Positions 43,504 to 55,634 of a DNA stretch of 64,000 nt are shown here, one piece after another (the first letter of the stretch is position 1; each line of letters opens with the position of its first letter). The notes under the pieces were generated by a model. That model saw only the letters and a list, made by a program, of their open reading frames with translations. It was not told the origin of the DNA and made no database searches. The translations under genes and the position numbers were made by a program. Source of the DNA: Progne subis subis (taxonomy: Eukaryota; Chordata; Aves; Passeriformes; Hirundinidae); assembly GCA_022316685.1 (NCBI GenBank), contig JAKJHU010000540.1, forward strand, positions 87,385 to 151,384, given 5' to 3'.

Positions 43504-45640
43504 TTAGTTTTTGTTACATCCGGTAGGCCTTGCTTGTCTTGGCTGTTGTCTGGTCACAGGACACTGAGCTGTCTTTTGTGGGACCGGCCATCTTCTCCTC
43601 CTCTTCCAAGTGGCTGTCTGCTGCACCTTTGCAGCAGACTCTGTATTTTGCTCAGAATTGGCTTTATTAGTGTCTATGGGTCCTAGGTAAGGTTTGATGT
43701 TCTTTGCAGGAAGCCACCTAGGGCCTGTAGGCATGGATATGCATGTGTACTCTCTACCCCAGGTAATCAACCAAAGAGGGCCTGATATTTGATGTGTTTC
43801 TGGGTCCTTGATCAACACAGGCGGCTTCTCTTCAAGCTTAGCTCGGGCTGAATTCGAGAAGTGCCTGATGACGGGGGCGTTCGGCTCAGTGCTTGAACAA
43901 TTTAGAAAGTTAATTGCATCAAGTGCCTTGCACAGCCTCTCAATGGGAGGAAGTGTCTCTGTACCTCCCCGCTGTTGGTGGAGGACTCTCTTAAGAGTCT
44001 GATGTGTCCTCTCAGCGACTGATTGGCCTGTGGGAGACTACAGTATCCATTTGTTATGTTTGATGCCCCAGTCTTGGAAGAATGCCTTTAGCTGTTTTGA
44101 GGAGTAGGCGGGGCCGTTGTCTGTTTTAATTTTCTGGGGAGTTCCCAGAGTTGCAAAGGCCAATAAGAAATGTCTTTTAACAAAGCAGATGCTTTCACCT
44201 GCATGTGCTGAGGTGAAAACTGCGCCTGAGAATGTATCTACTGACATGTGAATATACTTCTGCCTACCAAAAGATGGAACATGTGTAACGTCCATCTCCC
44301 GCAGTTCATTACTATTGAGCCCTCCTGGGTTGATGCCTTTGTCTAAAAAGGGCACCTGGTATGATTGGTAGACATGAACACATCAGATATGATTGTGGAC
44401 ATGATCCTACCACAGCTTTGGCGTGTTCCCTGGTTAGGTGAAACATCCTCACTAGTGCTGGGACAATCTGATGATAAAATTGATGGGAGAGCTTGGCTTG
44501 TTGGAACGTGTCTGGGAGGGCTGGTGTTTGTGCCGCCATTGCCAGTGCGTCTGCTCTCTTGTTGCCGTCCACGACAGCACCGGGAAGGTCAGTGTGCGAC
44601 CTCACATGCATGACATGATATGGTTGCTTTCTGTGGGAGATAAGATAAACCAGTTTAGAAAGCAAAAGGTTTCTATTTGACACCTCCTTTAAAAAGGCAT
44701 GTTCAGCCCTCATAGCTATACCAGCTACATATGCTGAATCTGTGATTAGGTTAAACAGTTGGTCTTTGAACTTCTCTAATGCCCTGACAACGGCTGCCAT
44801 CTCAGCAATTTGTGGAGAACCTTCCACTACTCGGACGTCAGACTCCCACTTCTGTGTCCTAGTGTCTTTCCAAGTCATGACTGACTTATGAGAAGACCCT
44901 GAGCCGTCTGTAAAGACTGTCACAGCTCAAGAGGAGTTCTACCTTGAATGAATTTGGGAACCAAATGAAGTTCTGCTTTAAATAATTTGTGGCCAGGATA
45001 TGGATGGAAATTTTTCCTGGATAGATATCTAGGGTGAACTGAAGGTTGTCATTATTTTGGAGCAGAAACTCTAGCTCCTCGGTAGTTGCCAATGGCATGT
45101 AGATGCATGCAAGGTCACACCCCACAAGAGAGCAGAAGTGAGCCCTGCCCTTACAGATGACTGCTGCCATGGTTCCTTGCGGTGTGGTTACTGTTTTAGT
45201 TGGTTGTGCTTGAAGGAAAACCTATTCAAGGATGAGCAACTGGTCTTTTAAGTCCGGGTCCCATTGAAAAATCAGTCCACTCCAATGTGGGACTCTACTT
45301 AACACTGCAAACAGAAATGGCAAAGATGGATCATACCTGTGAGCCTGTCAGGCTGACAGAACCTCTTGGATGCAGGTAATTGCCTTTCTTGCCTCAGGGG
45401 TCAAGCTCCTAGGAGAACTGACTTCACAGCTCCCTCACAGAAGGTTAAAAAGCGGAGCGAGGTCTTCTGAGGAAATTCCAAGAAGGGGTCGAACCCAATT
45501 AATGGAACCACAGAGCTGTTGCAGTTTGTGGAGCGTCTTGGGATTGTTTTTGATGACAATCAGCTGAAGCACGATTGTTTGTTCCTTGACTGTAGCAGGA
45601 TTTTTGGAGACAGACACAGAGAGGCCTTCCAGTGCTTGGA
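43504..45640 (-). pseudogene. Class II pol 3' two-thirds (RT thumb to integrase)
   Basis: RT thumb/connection lies at 45435-45640 and 44886-45170, RNase H at 44600-44923 (FTDGSG, TDSAYV, DGNKRAD), the integrase zinc domain at 44400-44520, and the integrase core at 44038-44355 with the first two Asp. A TAG in the core (about 44036-44038) stands before the Glu, after which the frame continues to the true end at 43504. Several shifts are present. It is the closest relative in this window of the pol at 17521-19600. The 5' part is replaced at about 45645 by a plus-strand LTR. Confidence 0.8.
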
Positions 45641-45646
45641 AAGTTC

Positions 45647-45976
45647 TGTTGTTTCAGCACTGTCAAGGATGTTGAGCCTGAGAACCAGGACAAAGAGCCT
45701 GGGAACAAGCTGATGGCCTCTCAACAAAGTGTAAACAGGTAACTGCAAAGGAATGCTTATGCAGGTAACACTAACCAATAGTATAGCTGCCTGGAGCTTG
45801 TGGACATGAGGAGACAGCCAATGACATGTAGTAAAATGCCGTATGAACAGCTTATGCACTAGAATGATGTATGTATAAAAGAACCCTGTGTACCCTCAAT
45901 AAAATGAGCATTCACCACTACTTCTGTGAAGAAGGTGTTTGACTCCGGCTCTTCCCCGTGGTTTTTTTCAAAATCA
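45647..45976 (+). mobile_element. 5' LTR of another class II-like element
   Basis: It begins TGTTGTTTCAGC, has TATAAAA at 45874-45880 and AATAAA at 45898-45903, and ends near 45970-45976. A TGGCACTGAACATCAGACC primer-like sequence follows at 45985, which I cannot assign to a tRNA. Confidence 0.65.
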
Positions 45977-45984
45977 CCTTTAAT

Positions 45985-47360
45985 TGGCACTGAACATCAG
46001 ACCTTGGGGTGACGACCTGGAGGAGAAAATTAGCGGTGTGACGCTGAGCAGTTGGATGCTGAACTCACCGACAGATGCAGCTGCATTGAGGTGAGACCTC
46101 CAGAAAACAGCAGTCAGACGCTGATCTGCGGAGAGATGCATCAGCATTGAGGCAGAAGCTCGCCGTCCTTGCAAAGAGTGCGAGGCTGAGCTGGTAAGGG
46201 GAACAGGGGGCAGTTTCTTGAAAAAAGGTGGAAAGCTCTGAGTACTCCCTTCCCTGCCCCATTGATGAGGCAAGCATGGAGTGCGAATTTGCTGCCGCAT
46301 TGAAGTTGCTTATTATTATACTCTGAGAGAGGAAAAGCAGTAGCAGAAAAAGTACTGCAAAATCTGATTAACTGGGCGCAGGGAAATGGACATTTAACAA
46401 CCCCTGATGCTGTGAAGTTGAGGAGGCGCCGCAGGGCTCCTGCCGTGCCCTCCTGCCGCCTCCAGCGCCCCGGCACCGTCACTGGCCAATGCCTGGCTCG
46501 CCGCTCCCGGCACACGGACCGCCCCCGTCACCTAAGCGCCCCCGCCCCCTGCCCCACAGCAAGTCAGGATGAGGAGGAAGAGACCCCCGGGGGTCTGCAC
46601 GGCCCCGGCGTCTCCACTCCCGCGCTGCTGCCACTCCCACAACGCATGTGCCGCTTTCCCGGCTGTGCCCGAAGAGACACCAGTCAACCAAGAGAGGGGA
46701 ACCTGTGAACCCTACTGTCGACCACCTTCCCCTGACAAAGTTCCGCTGCCGGACGAATTAGAGGAGGACCCCGATGACAGAGTACTGCTTCCCCCAGCAG
46801 AACCCATGACTGGTTTAAAAGAATTGACTGATCAAATTCAGGCAGTGATGCAGCGCCTGAAGGAGCGAGCGCAAGCAGCAAGTAAGCTGCTGCTAGAAAA
46901 AGCCAAGAATTATCTACAATAAATGCTAAAAATCAGGAGAAGCCAACATCTTTCAGCTCCCAGTTAACTCCAATGAAACAATTGCTAGAACAAACTGCAC
47001 AAAGCAGTCCCCAGGCAATGCATTCGCCCGTCCCCCGCCATGACTCGATGGTCTGGAATTATACGTGATGTTATACTAGAAAGACAGTGGGAACCCACAG
47101 GACACATGGCATGTCCTGTAGCGTGTCCTGTCATGTTCAGAGATGGCAATCCTGTGTGTGAGCAGCATGAATGGAAAATTTTGCAACAAGCAAAAAAACA
47201 AAAAACAAAAAACAAAAAACAAACCAAAAAAAAAAAAAAAAAACCAAAAAAAAACCCCACAAACAACAATAAAGGAGCACGGCTTGAAATCTGAAAATGC
47301 TCAAACAATGTTAGATTGGATTCATACTGCAGATATCAGTTCTCCAGCCTGGACTGCCCC
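45985..47360 (+). pseudogene. Beta-like gag fragment
   Basis: After the leader, an open stretch at 46569-46922 encodes a Pro-rich region and a charged helix. Stops follow. Capsid-like sequence resumes at 47040-47190 (a CPV-containing block) and, after an A-rich insertion at 47190-47262, continues with MLDWIHTAD at about 47311 before passing into CEPT1-like sequence near 47360. Assignment is from capsid-type motifs. Confidence 0.55.
47190..47262. repeat. A-rich simple repeat inside gag
   Basis: It consists of CAAAAAA units and poly-A. Gag sequence is recognisable on both sides, so this is an expansion or insertion within gag, not a retrocopy tail. Confidence 0.7.
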
Positions 47361-48330
47361 CCGTCTGATCCCCATCATCAGATTGTTAATAAATATATTT
47401 ACAATTCTGTTTTTAGTATGTTACTGCCCAACAGATAGAGGGCAGGCGCCTTCCTGGACATTCATTGCTTGTGCCTGTGGCATTCCAGTTCCTGGATGCA
47501 ATAGATGGAAAGCAAGCAATAAGGACAAATAGCAGCACTCCATTAGGAGAGCTTTTTAATCATAGCTGTGATTCATTGTCCACAGTCTTTGTGGTTTTGG
47601 GAACTTGTATTGTTGTGCAGCTGGACACCAACCCTGACGGGATGTTCTTCTGTTGTTTTGCTGTGGCATTCATGTTTTACTGTGCACACTGACAGACGTA
47701 CGTCTCAAGAACTCTGCACTTTGGCATGACTGATGTGACTGAAGTACAAATCTTCATAATAATCATGCATTTACTGGCAGTGATTGGAAGAACATCTTTT
47801 TAGCAGTCTCTGATTCCAAGACTGAATATTCAGGTGCAGTTGGCAAAAATAGATCCACTTCAGCAGGAACAAGTGTCCTCTCACCTTTTCTCCATATTGG
47901 CTCTGTGATTGTCTTGTCTGCAATGATCTACAAGAAATCTGCTGTGCAGCTCTTTGAGAGGCATCTCTGCCTCTACATCCTGACTTTTGGCTTTGTGTCT
48001 GCCAAGATCACAAATCAACTGGTGGTTGCCCACGTGACCAAGAGTGAAATGTATTTATATGACACAGCATTCATAAGCCCAGCATTGCTGTTCCTTGACC
48101 AAGCATTTTAACAGCTTTATTGATAAGTATATTGTCCACTGGATTGCCCTGATCCTGTCCCTGTTTAACCTGCTCCGATACTGTGTCAGCGTGTGCAGGC
48201 CAGAATTGCTGCCCACCTGCACATCCACGTGTTCTGCATCAAGGGCTGCCCCATGCCCTCGAACCATCACTAGGGATGGGAGATGCCACAGGGGAATGGA
48301 AAAAGAGTTAGGTTTCTACAGGAATGGATG
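47360..48330 (+). pseudogene. Intronless CEPT1-like retrocopy, 5'-truncated
   Basis: It encodes, over three broken frames (about 47465-47692, to 47900, 47905-48111, 48095-48300), the C-terminal two-thirds of choline/ethanolamine phosphotransferase, the ER enzyme that makes phosphatidylcholine and phosphatidylethanolamine from CDP-alcohols. The signature DGxxAR(x8)GxxxDxxxD is recognisable at about 47500-47575, but Arg is Ile and the third acidic residue is Asn. Continuous reading with no introns marks it as derived from mRNA. Its 5' edge is fused to retroviral gag. No poly-A tail is obvious at its 3' end. Confidence 0.75.
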
Positions 48331-48372
48331 AAGACTTGTAAGAGACAAATGCTAAAAGCAGAAGAGAACAAA

Positions 48373-48410
48373 GTAATAATAATAATTATAGTAGTAATAA
48401 TAATAATAAA
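48373..48410. repeat. TAA microsatellite
   Basis: About twelve TAA/TAG triplets, possibly in the 3' UTR of the CEPT1-like retrocopy. Confidence 0.6.
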
Positions 48411-48706
48411 TTTGTAATAATCAATGTTGTATAATTTTTCTTCTTTGTTATCAGTAACACTTCTTAACTAGTCTCCTGCCTGAGAGAGTGAGTTCCGAGT
48501 TCACCCTAGTCAACTCTCCATGTAGTCAACTCTGTTGGTTCCAAGCCTGGAAAAGCATGCAGGAAACAAATGTTCTGTCCTTGTAATTACCTTGATTACT
48601 AATTTCTCTCTATACAGTGAATGGATCCCCACCAACTGGAGTTTCTAATGTAGTATAATTACATCTGCAATCTGACTTGTTTTTAATTTTAACATTTCAT
48701 CATCTC

Positions 48707-48997
48707 TTAGTGAAATACTTGTTTAGTGTCCACTTGGAATTTATTTACTAAAGACTTAAGCTGGTGAAAACCCAAAGATACCTTACTAAGTTGTGTGGCT
48801 GCAGCAGCTGCCAAGTAAGAGCCAAGCTGGGGTGGTTTTCCCTCGTGCATTGCTGACAAAGTGGTTTCATGCTGAACAGGGTCACAGTAAGCCTTCTGCA
48901 TGCAGTGAACACCGCAAGCCCTCTGAAGATAACAAGCCAGATGGTCAGCTCCGGACAAGATAAGAGGAACATTTCTGGCCAGAGCAGCTGATCTCAA
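48707..48997 (-). other. Unassigned protein-like open frame
   Basis: The 96-codon frame has ordinary amino-acid composition with Cys- and His-containing stretches and does not look like simple repeat. I could not assign a family. It could be a fragment of a cellular gene or chance; it ends against the LTR at 49005. Confidence 0.25.
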
Positions 48998-49004
48998 ATT
49001 GGTC

Positions 49005-49667
49005 TGTCCTGGTTTGGAGACAAATTTTGGGGAAAACCCCTGTATAGGATCCTTCTGGGAAGCAAACTCAAGTGGCCCCTCCCTTCAACCAGTCCGAAAA
49101 AAAAATCTCTTTGGAGGAAAGTGGAAAAAACTATTTTACTAAACAAATAAAGTGCATACAAGTATAAAGAATGAATTAATATTAAACAATAAAACCTCTC
49201 GTTCTGGAGTGAGATGGCAAATTGAGAAAGTCCTTGCCGTGGGTGGAGCTCGGCTCTCTCTCAGTCTCTCCTCAGTCCCAGTCCCTCCGGCGCTGCTGGA
49301 AAATGCCGAGGTCCAGGCCCCGGTGGGCCGCAGGTGCAGCCCCCAGTGCTCCCCTGGGTTTTCAGTCCAGAGCAGGTTTAAACAGTTCCAAGAAAAAAGA
49401 AAGGAAAAAAAAACAGTCCAGGGAACTTCTCTGCCCTAGCTAGCTGAAACTAACTAAAAGCAAAAAGATCTCTGTCCTGCAGTCTCTCCAAGCCTCCGCC
49501 GAACACACCGTCCGCAGAAGAATGTGGAGGAGTCAGGCAGTTTTCTCAAAACAAACTCCGCGCTTCTCCTTGTTCTTAGAACCAGTCTTAAAGGCACAGG
49601 ACTCAATATACAGCACAAACAGAACAGACGATTGGGGATACAAGCATCATAAAGTTACCCTAGGACA
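49005..49667 (-). mobile_element. 3' LTR (family B) of ERVL-like provirus
   Basis: 663 bp, same family and length as 26009-26671. On the minus strand it is preceded by the purine tract GGGATAAGGGGTGGAA, so it is joined to the pol at its right as a genuine 3' LTR. Confidence 0.88.
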
Positions 49668-50010
49668 TTCCACCCCTTATCCCCATATTGTCAATCTACT
49701 AAAACTAATACATACTCTAGCTCTACACACACATACATCTATATAAAAAACAATATGCAATATACAGCTACATACAGTGGCAGTACCATTCAGCACACAG
49801 CGATAATTACACACGGTTCTCACCCAACAATCAGATCTCCCTGAGGTACACATCGTGTGGTTCCATCTTTCTGCATTACCCACCATGTGCAGCCTGGTCC
49901 CTGAGCAAAGACAATCCCACAGATGGAATCCTCTGTACTTGAAGTAGAATTGATCCAAACTGTCTTCCCTAACAAACCTCTTACATGTACTACTGGGACT
50001 TTCTCTCCAT

Positions 50011-52530
50011 CTACTGTATGTAGGGCGCAGATTGGGCAGGGCCTGCTCTGTTGGTGGAACCTCGGGTGTTAATTAACCAGGTGGCCTTTGCTAGATGCTG
50101 CTCCCAATTTTTGAATGATCCCCCACCCAGTGCTTTCAGGGTGGTTTTTAGCAGTCCATTGTATCTTTCTACTTTCCCTGAAGCTGGTGCATGATAGGGG
50201 ATATGGTACACCCACTCAATGCCATGTTCCCTAGCCCAGTTGTTGATGAGGCTGTTCTTGAAATGAGTTCTATTGTCTGACTCAATCCTCTCAGGGGTAC
50301 CATGCCTCCAAAGAACTTGCTTTTCAAGGCCTAGAATGGTGTTCCGGGCAGTAGCGTGAGGCACAGGGTAGGTCTCCAACCATCCAGTGGTGGCTTCCAC
50401 CACGGTCAGCACGTAGCATTTGCCTTGGCGGGTTTGGGGAAGGGTGATGCAGTCAATCTGCCAGGCTTCCCCATACTTATACTTGGACCATCGCCCACCA
50501 TACTATAGGGGCTTCACTCGCTTGGCCTGCTTGATGGCAGCACACGTCTCACAGTCATGGATAACTTGAGAAATACTGTCCATGGTTAGATCCACCCCTC
50601 CGTCTTGGGCCCACTTATAGGTGGCATCTCTGCCCTGGTGACCTGAGGCATCATGGGCCCATCGAGCTAAGAACAACTCTTCCTTGTGTTGCCAATCTAA
50701 GTCTATCTTTGACACCTCTATCTTTGCAGCTTGATTTACCTGCTCGTTGTTTCGGTGCTCCTCATTAGCCCGACTCTTGGGGACATGGGCATCTACATGA
50801 CGGACTTTGACAGGTAGCTTCTCTACCCAAGTGGCAATGTCCTTCCACTCATCTGCAGCCCAGATTGGCTTTCCCCTACGCTGCCAATTGGCCTTTTTCC
50901 ACCTGTCCAGCCAACCCCACAGAGCATTGGCCTCCATCCATGAATCATTGTAGAGGTAGAGCTTTGGCCACTTCTCTCTTTCAGCAATGTCCAGGGCCAG
51001 TTGAACAGCTTTGAGTTCAGCAAGTTGGCTTGACCCACCTTCTCCCTCAGTGGCTTCTGCAACCTGTCGTGTGGGGCTCCATACGGCTGCTTTCCACTTT
51101 CGTTTCATCCCAACGATGCGGCAGGAACTGTCAGTGAAAAGAGCGTAGCAAGTTTCTTCTGCTGGCAGTTGGTTGTATGGTGGAGCTTCTTCAACACGTG
51201 TCACTTGTTCCTGCTCCTCTTCATCCATGAGACCAAAGTTTTCACCTTCCGGCCAGTTTGTAATTATTTCCAGAATCCCAGGGTGATTTGGGTTTCCAAT
51301 GCAGGCGCGCTGAGTGATGAGGGCAATCCATTTGCTCCACGTGGCGTCGGTGGCATGATAGGTGGAGAGAACCTTTCCTTAAACATCCACCCAGCACCGG
51401 TAGTCGAGGTGCCAGCAGGAGTTGTGCTTCTGTGCCAATCATCTCTGAGGCAGCTTGAACTCCTTCATAGGTGGCCAAGATTTCCTTCTCTGTTGGAGTG
51501 TAGTTGGCTTCGGACCCTCTGTAGCTTCGGCTCCAGAATCCCAGTGGTTGGCCCCGAGTCTCCCCGGGCACCTTCTGCCAAAGGCTCCAGGACAGGCCAT
51601 TGTTCCCGGCTGCTGAGTAGAGCACGTTCTTCACATCTGGTCCCGTCCTGACTAGGCCAAGGGCCACTGCATGAGCGATCTCCTGCTTGATCTGGGCAAA
51701 GGCTTGTTGCTGTTCAGGGCCCCAGTGGAAATCGTTCTTCTTGCGGGTGACCAGGTAGAGAGGGCTCACAATCTGGCTGTACTCAGGAATGTGCATCCTC
51801 CAGAAACCTATGGCGCCTAGGAAAGCTTGTGTTTCCTTCTTGCTGGTCAGTGGAGACATTGCGGTGATCTTATTGATGACCTCAGTGGGAATCTGCCGCC
51901 GTCCATCTTGCCACTTTACTCCCAGGAACTGGATCTCTCGGGCAGGTCCCTTGACCTTGCTCTGCTTGATGGCAAAACCAGCTTTCAGGAGAATTTGGAT
52001 GATCTTCTCTCCTTTCTCAAACACTTCCATTGCCGTGTTCCCCCACACAATGATGTCATCGATATACTGTAGGTGCTCCGGAGCCTCACCCTTTTCCAGT
52101 GCAGCCTGGATCAGTCCATGGCAGATGGTGGGGCTGTGTTTCCACCCCTGGGGCAATCGGTTCAGGTGTACTGCACGCCCCTCCAGGTGAAAGCAAACTG
52201 AGGCCTGCATTCTGCAGCCAGAGGAATGGAGAAAAATGCGTTAGCAATGTCAATGGTGGCGTACCATTTTGCTGCCTTGGACTCCAGCTCATACTGGAGT
52301 TCCAGCATGTCCGGCACAGCAGCGCTCAATGGTGGAGTCACTTCGTTCAAGGCACGGTAGTCCACAGTCAATCTCCATTCTCCGTCAGACTTGCACACAG
52401 GCCAGATGGGGCTGTTGAAGGGTGAGTGGGTTTTGCTGACCACCCCTTGGCTCTCCAGCTCACGGATCATCTTGTGGATGGGGATCACGGCATCTCGATT
52501 TGTCCGGTACTGTCGGCGGTGCACCGTCGA
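50011..52530 (-). pseudogene. ERVL-like pol
   Basis: Reverse transcriptase begins near 52530; a one-base deletion near 52171 shifts the frame just before the LPQG box, and YIDD is intact at about 52060. A second shift near 51400 precedes RNase H (50700-51230). RNase H keeps FTDSS, the Glu and the YNDS Asp, but the last acidic residue is Asn (NNEQVNQ). The integrase HHCC domain is at 50520-50620. A TAG at about 50500 precedes the core, which has Asp, Asp (in ESDN) and Glu (in VERYN). The integrase tail runs to about 49800. There is no env, as expected of class III ERVL. Confidence 0.85.
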
Positions 52531-52571
52531 GGTGGCAACTGGAACTCGTTGCTCTTCTACCTTTAGGAGTC

Positions 52572-52997
52572 CTACTGCAGATGGGTTCTCGACAGTCCAG
52601 GCAAGCTATTCAATTTCTTAATGCCCTCTGCCTCCACAGCTGCTATTCCAAAAGCCCACCTGAGTCCTTTAGAGTCTTTGTAATAGCCATTCCGGAGGAA
52701 GTCTATGCCCAAAATACACGGGGCCCCTGAGCCAGTCACAATTGGATGTTTCTGCCACTCCTTCCCGGTCAGGCTCACCTCAGCTTCTAACAGAGTCAAT
52801 TCCTGTGATCCCCCCGTCACCCCGGCAATGGAAATAGGTTCTGTCCCCACATATTCCGATGGTATCAGTGTACACTGCGAACCAGTATCAACTAAAGCTT
52901 CGTATTTCTGTGGCTCTGATGTGCCAGGCCATCGAATCCACACCGTCCAATAGACCCGGTTTTCCCGTGCCTCTCCCTGGCTAGAGGCAGGGCCCCT
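52572..52997 (-). pseudogene. ERVL-like protease
   Basis: LVDTGSQ at about 52890 and GIDFL near 52710 identify an aspartic protease. A stop at 52995-52997 separates it from gag in the same frame, and a shift near 52565 separates it from RT. Confidence 0.8.
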
Positions 52998-54881
52998 CTA
53001 GCACTGGTCATTACTCCCTTCCTGGGCATACATGGTAGAGGTTCCTTCACAGGGATCTGACATATCCTCACTTCTATAATACCTGGCAGCTTGGTCATGT
53101 GAGGTTGAGGCTACCTTCATCTTAGTGGAACCCCCTCGGTTAGTGTTTCTCTCTTTGAGCTCACGCACCCGTGCTGCCAGGGCAGAAGTGGGTTTCCCAT
53201 GCCACCTTCCCATGTCTTCCCCATGGTCACTCAGAAAGAACCACAGGTCAGCTCGTGGGGTGTACCCTTTCTCTCTAGCTGGGGGCCGTTGAGTTCTGAT
53301 TCTGGGGCCTGTAACTCACACCGGTGCCACCTGGGAACTGTTGCTCCTCATCTCCTCCCTCACCTCCCTTATCTCCTCTGTCACCTCCTCCATCTTCTCT
53401 CTGAGTCCTTAGCCATGGCAGAGACCTGAGCCTGCATTGGGCCACAGATCATGCTCTCATAATTTCTAAGCTTGTGGCCACAGAACCCACTGTCTCTGGG
53501 TTGTTATCGGCATTAATTGTTGCAATGAATGTGGCGTATTGAGATGGTCCTAGAGTTGCCAGATTCCACAGCATTTGCCCTGTGCACCTGACTTTGTCGG
53601 GGTCATTATCATGCTGTCCACCCCTCCCAAAGAGTACCTCCAATACCGCCACTTCTCTCAGCTGTTGGATCCCTTCCTCAAGGGTCTTCCAGCGCATTCT
53701 GTGATGGTGCTCCTGCATTCTGTCTCTGTGGACAAACCTCTCCCATACACTCATTAAAAGCCGCTCCCAAAGGGAAAGGGGGCCCTGGCTCCCTTACGAA
53801 TACCTGATTCACACCTGAGTCCTGGTCAAGGGTCCCAAATTCCTTGCCTCACTACTATCTAGCTGCACGCCTGTACCTATAAGGTCCCAGACCCGAACTA
53901 ACCAGGCTGTATAAGCCTCACGTCCCCGTCGTGCAAGATCTTTTTGCAGATTACGGAGACTTTCATATGTCAGGGACTCGGTGATGATCTCAACCTCTGA
54001 CTCCCCTGCAGGTTGTGAGGGCCCTCCTTTCTTATCCTTGTTGCCTAGGCGCTCTGATTTCACCTTAAACTTCTTTGTTTCTACAGGGGCCACTGCTGCT
54101 GGCTGTGGCTGCCCCTGTGGTTCAGCTGGAACCTTGACGGTTGTAACATCTGTGGGTTCCGCTGCTGCACCATCAGACTCTCCTTTGTCGGGGCAGGGGG
54201 AGGGTTTCCCAGCAGCTGGGGCTGATGAGGCTACTACAGGAGAAAGGTACTCCCTCAGCATCTCACCTATCTCTTTCACCAAATCTGGGTGGTTTAATTC
54301 CTGAGGCAGGCTGTGGGGCAGGGTCAGGCTGTGGGGCCGGGTCAAGCTTTGGGATGGGTCAGGCTGTGGGACCGGGTCAAGCTTTGGGATGGGGTCAGGC
54401 TGTGGGGCAGTATCCTTATTCTCTAGGGGAGGTATCAGGGTGGTTATCCAGGTCAGTCTCCCTTTATCTCTAAATGCTAAGCAGAACAGGCATACCAGCA
54501 ACACCAGCCACTGTATGATGTCATTAACATTCAGAGATTTGAACCCTTCAAAGACTGGTGGGGTAGGCCCAAAGAGCTGGTGAAGGGTTGGGAAAAGGTT
54601 TCCCCTGGTGTCATTTCCTCACAGTAGGTACCGTTGTTAAAGTATCCCCAAAAACACACAGTCAGTGTATGATAGCCCTGAATCCATGTGCCTGCCTTCC
54701 AGAGAAAATTAAAAATCCACGATTTCCTCACTTCGTTAACCCATATAGCAAACTGGATGACAGCCACAGTAACCTTAGTTACAGGGCCCATGTTTAGAAA
54801 AGGCCTGCAAATGGGAGGAACACAGCCACACCCACATGCACCCGAACCAGATAAAGGCAGACCACATGATGTCCAGTACAC
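52998..54881 (-). pseudogene. ERVL-like gag
   Basis: The N-terminal region (54531-54881) has hydrophobic segments; the next frame (53809-54504) opens with one hydrophobic segment, then a Pro-Asp-Pro repeat and a core. Two in-frame stops lie between 53755 and 53808, and the core helix continues at 53449-53754. The C-terminal part is at 52998-53213. Domain order parallels the gag at 26792-28690, including a proline-rich tandem repeat between membrane segment and core. Confidence 0.72.
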
Positions 54882-54925
54882 AACAATGTAGGCACTTAAG
54901 AACTGTTATTCCTTTTTCTCTCAAT

Positions 54926-54945
54926 GCCCCAAGTTTTGGGCGCCA
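54926..54945 (-). other. Primer-binding site, tRNA-Lys-like
   Basis: The minus strand reads TGGCGCCCAAAACTTGGGGC, five bases after the LTR end. Confidence 0.65.
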
Positions 54946-54950
54946 AATTC

Positions 54951-55634
54951 TGTCTTGGTTTGAAAAAAAGACAGGTGTCTGCTAAGGAGAGGCAGGCCTC
55001 TCTAGGAAATGAAGAATTCAAATCCTTCCCTCCGTGTTATTATAATATGGAAGATTAAAAAAAAAAAAAAAAACCTTTTCGTTCAGAGCTATGGGGAAAA
55101 GGAATAACAGTCCTTTACTAGTAAATATAACAGGACAGACAAACAACAACAGCAATTATAATAACAGTAAAACAGAACCAAGAACCCCGAGGGAAAACGG
55201 TGGAAAGCTCCGGCGCTGATGGCTGGAAGCTGGAAGCGGTGGACTGTCCTCGGCAGGCGGGGGGGTGCCCTGGCAGGCAAGGTGGGCAATGCCGGAGAAG
55301 CCGCAGCGGCTGGACCAGGGTTGACCCAAAATCCAGCAGGACAGCGAAGAAACTCCGAATTCCTGGGCACACCAACAGACGGTAGAATTCCCAGGACCAA
55401 ACTCCTCCGTTAAGGGTGGACTCCAGGCAGCCAGCAGTTGCCAGATCCGTGCTCCCCGGAAGACTGAGAGCAGTGAGCCCACACCTCAGCTCTCCCGGGA
55501 GCCTCCTCCCTCCCCCAAAACCAAGTGATCAACTTCTTTAGTCACGTTAAGCACCCCTTAATTATCAGTACTTAAAAGTCTCCTAGAAACTCATGGGGAG
55601 GGAAAAATTATACAGGAGAGCTTAACCCTCAACA
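54951..55634 (-). mobile_element. 5' LTR (family A) of ERVL-like provirus
   Basis: On the minus strand it runs TGTTGAGGG to CCAAGACA, 684 bp. It is unlike family B LTRs except for the last few bases, although it belongs to the same apparent provirus as the family B LTR at 49005. It sits in the amplified host unit. Confidence 0.75.
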
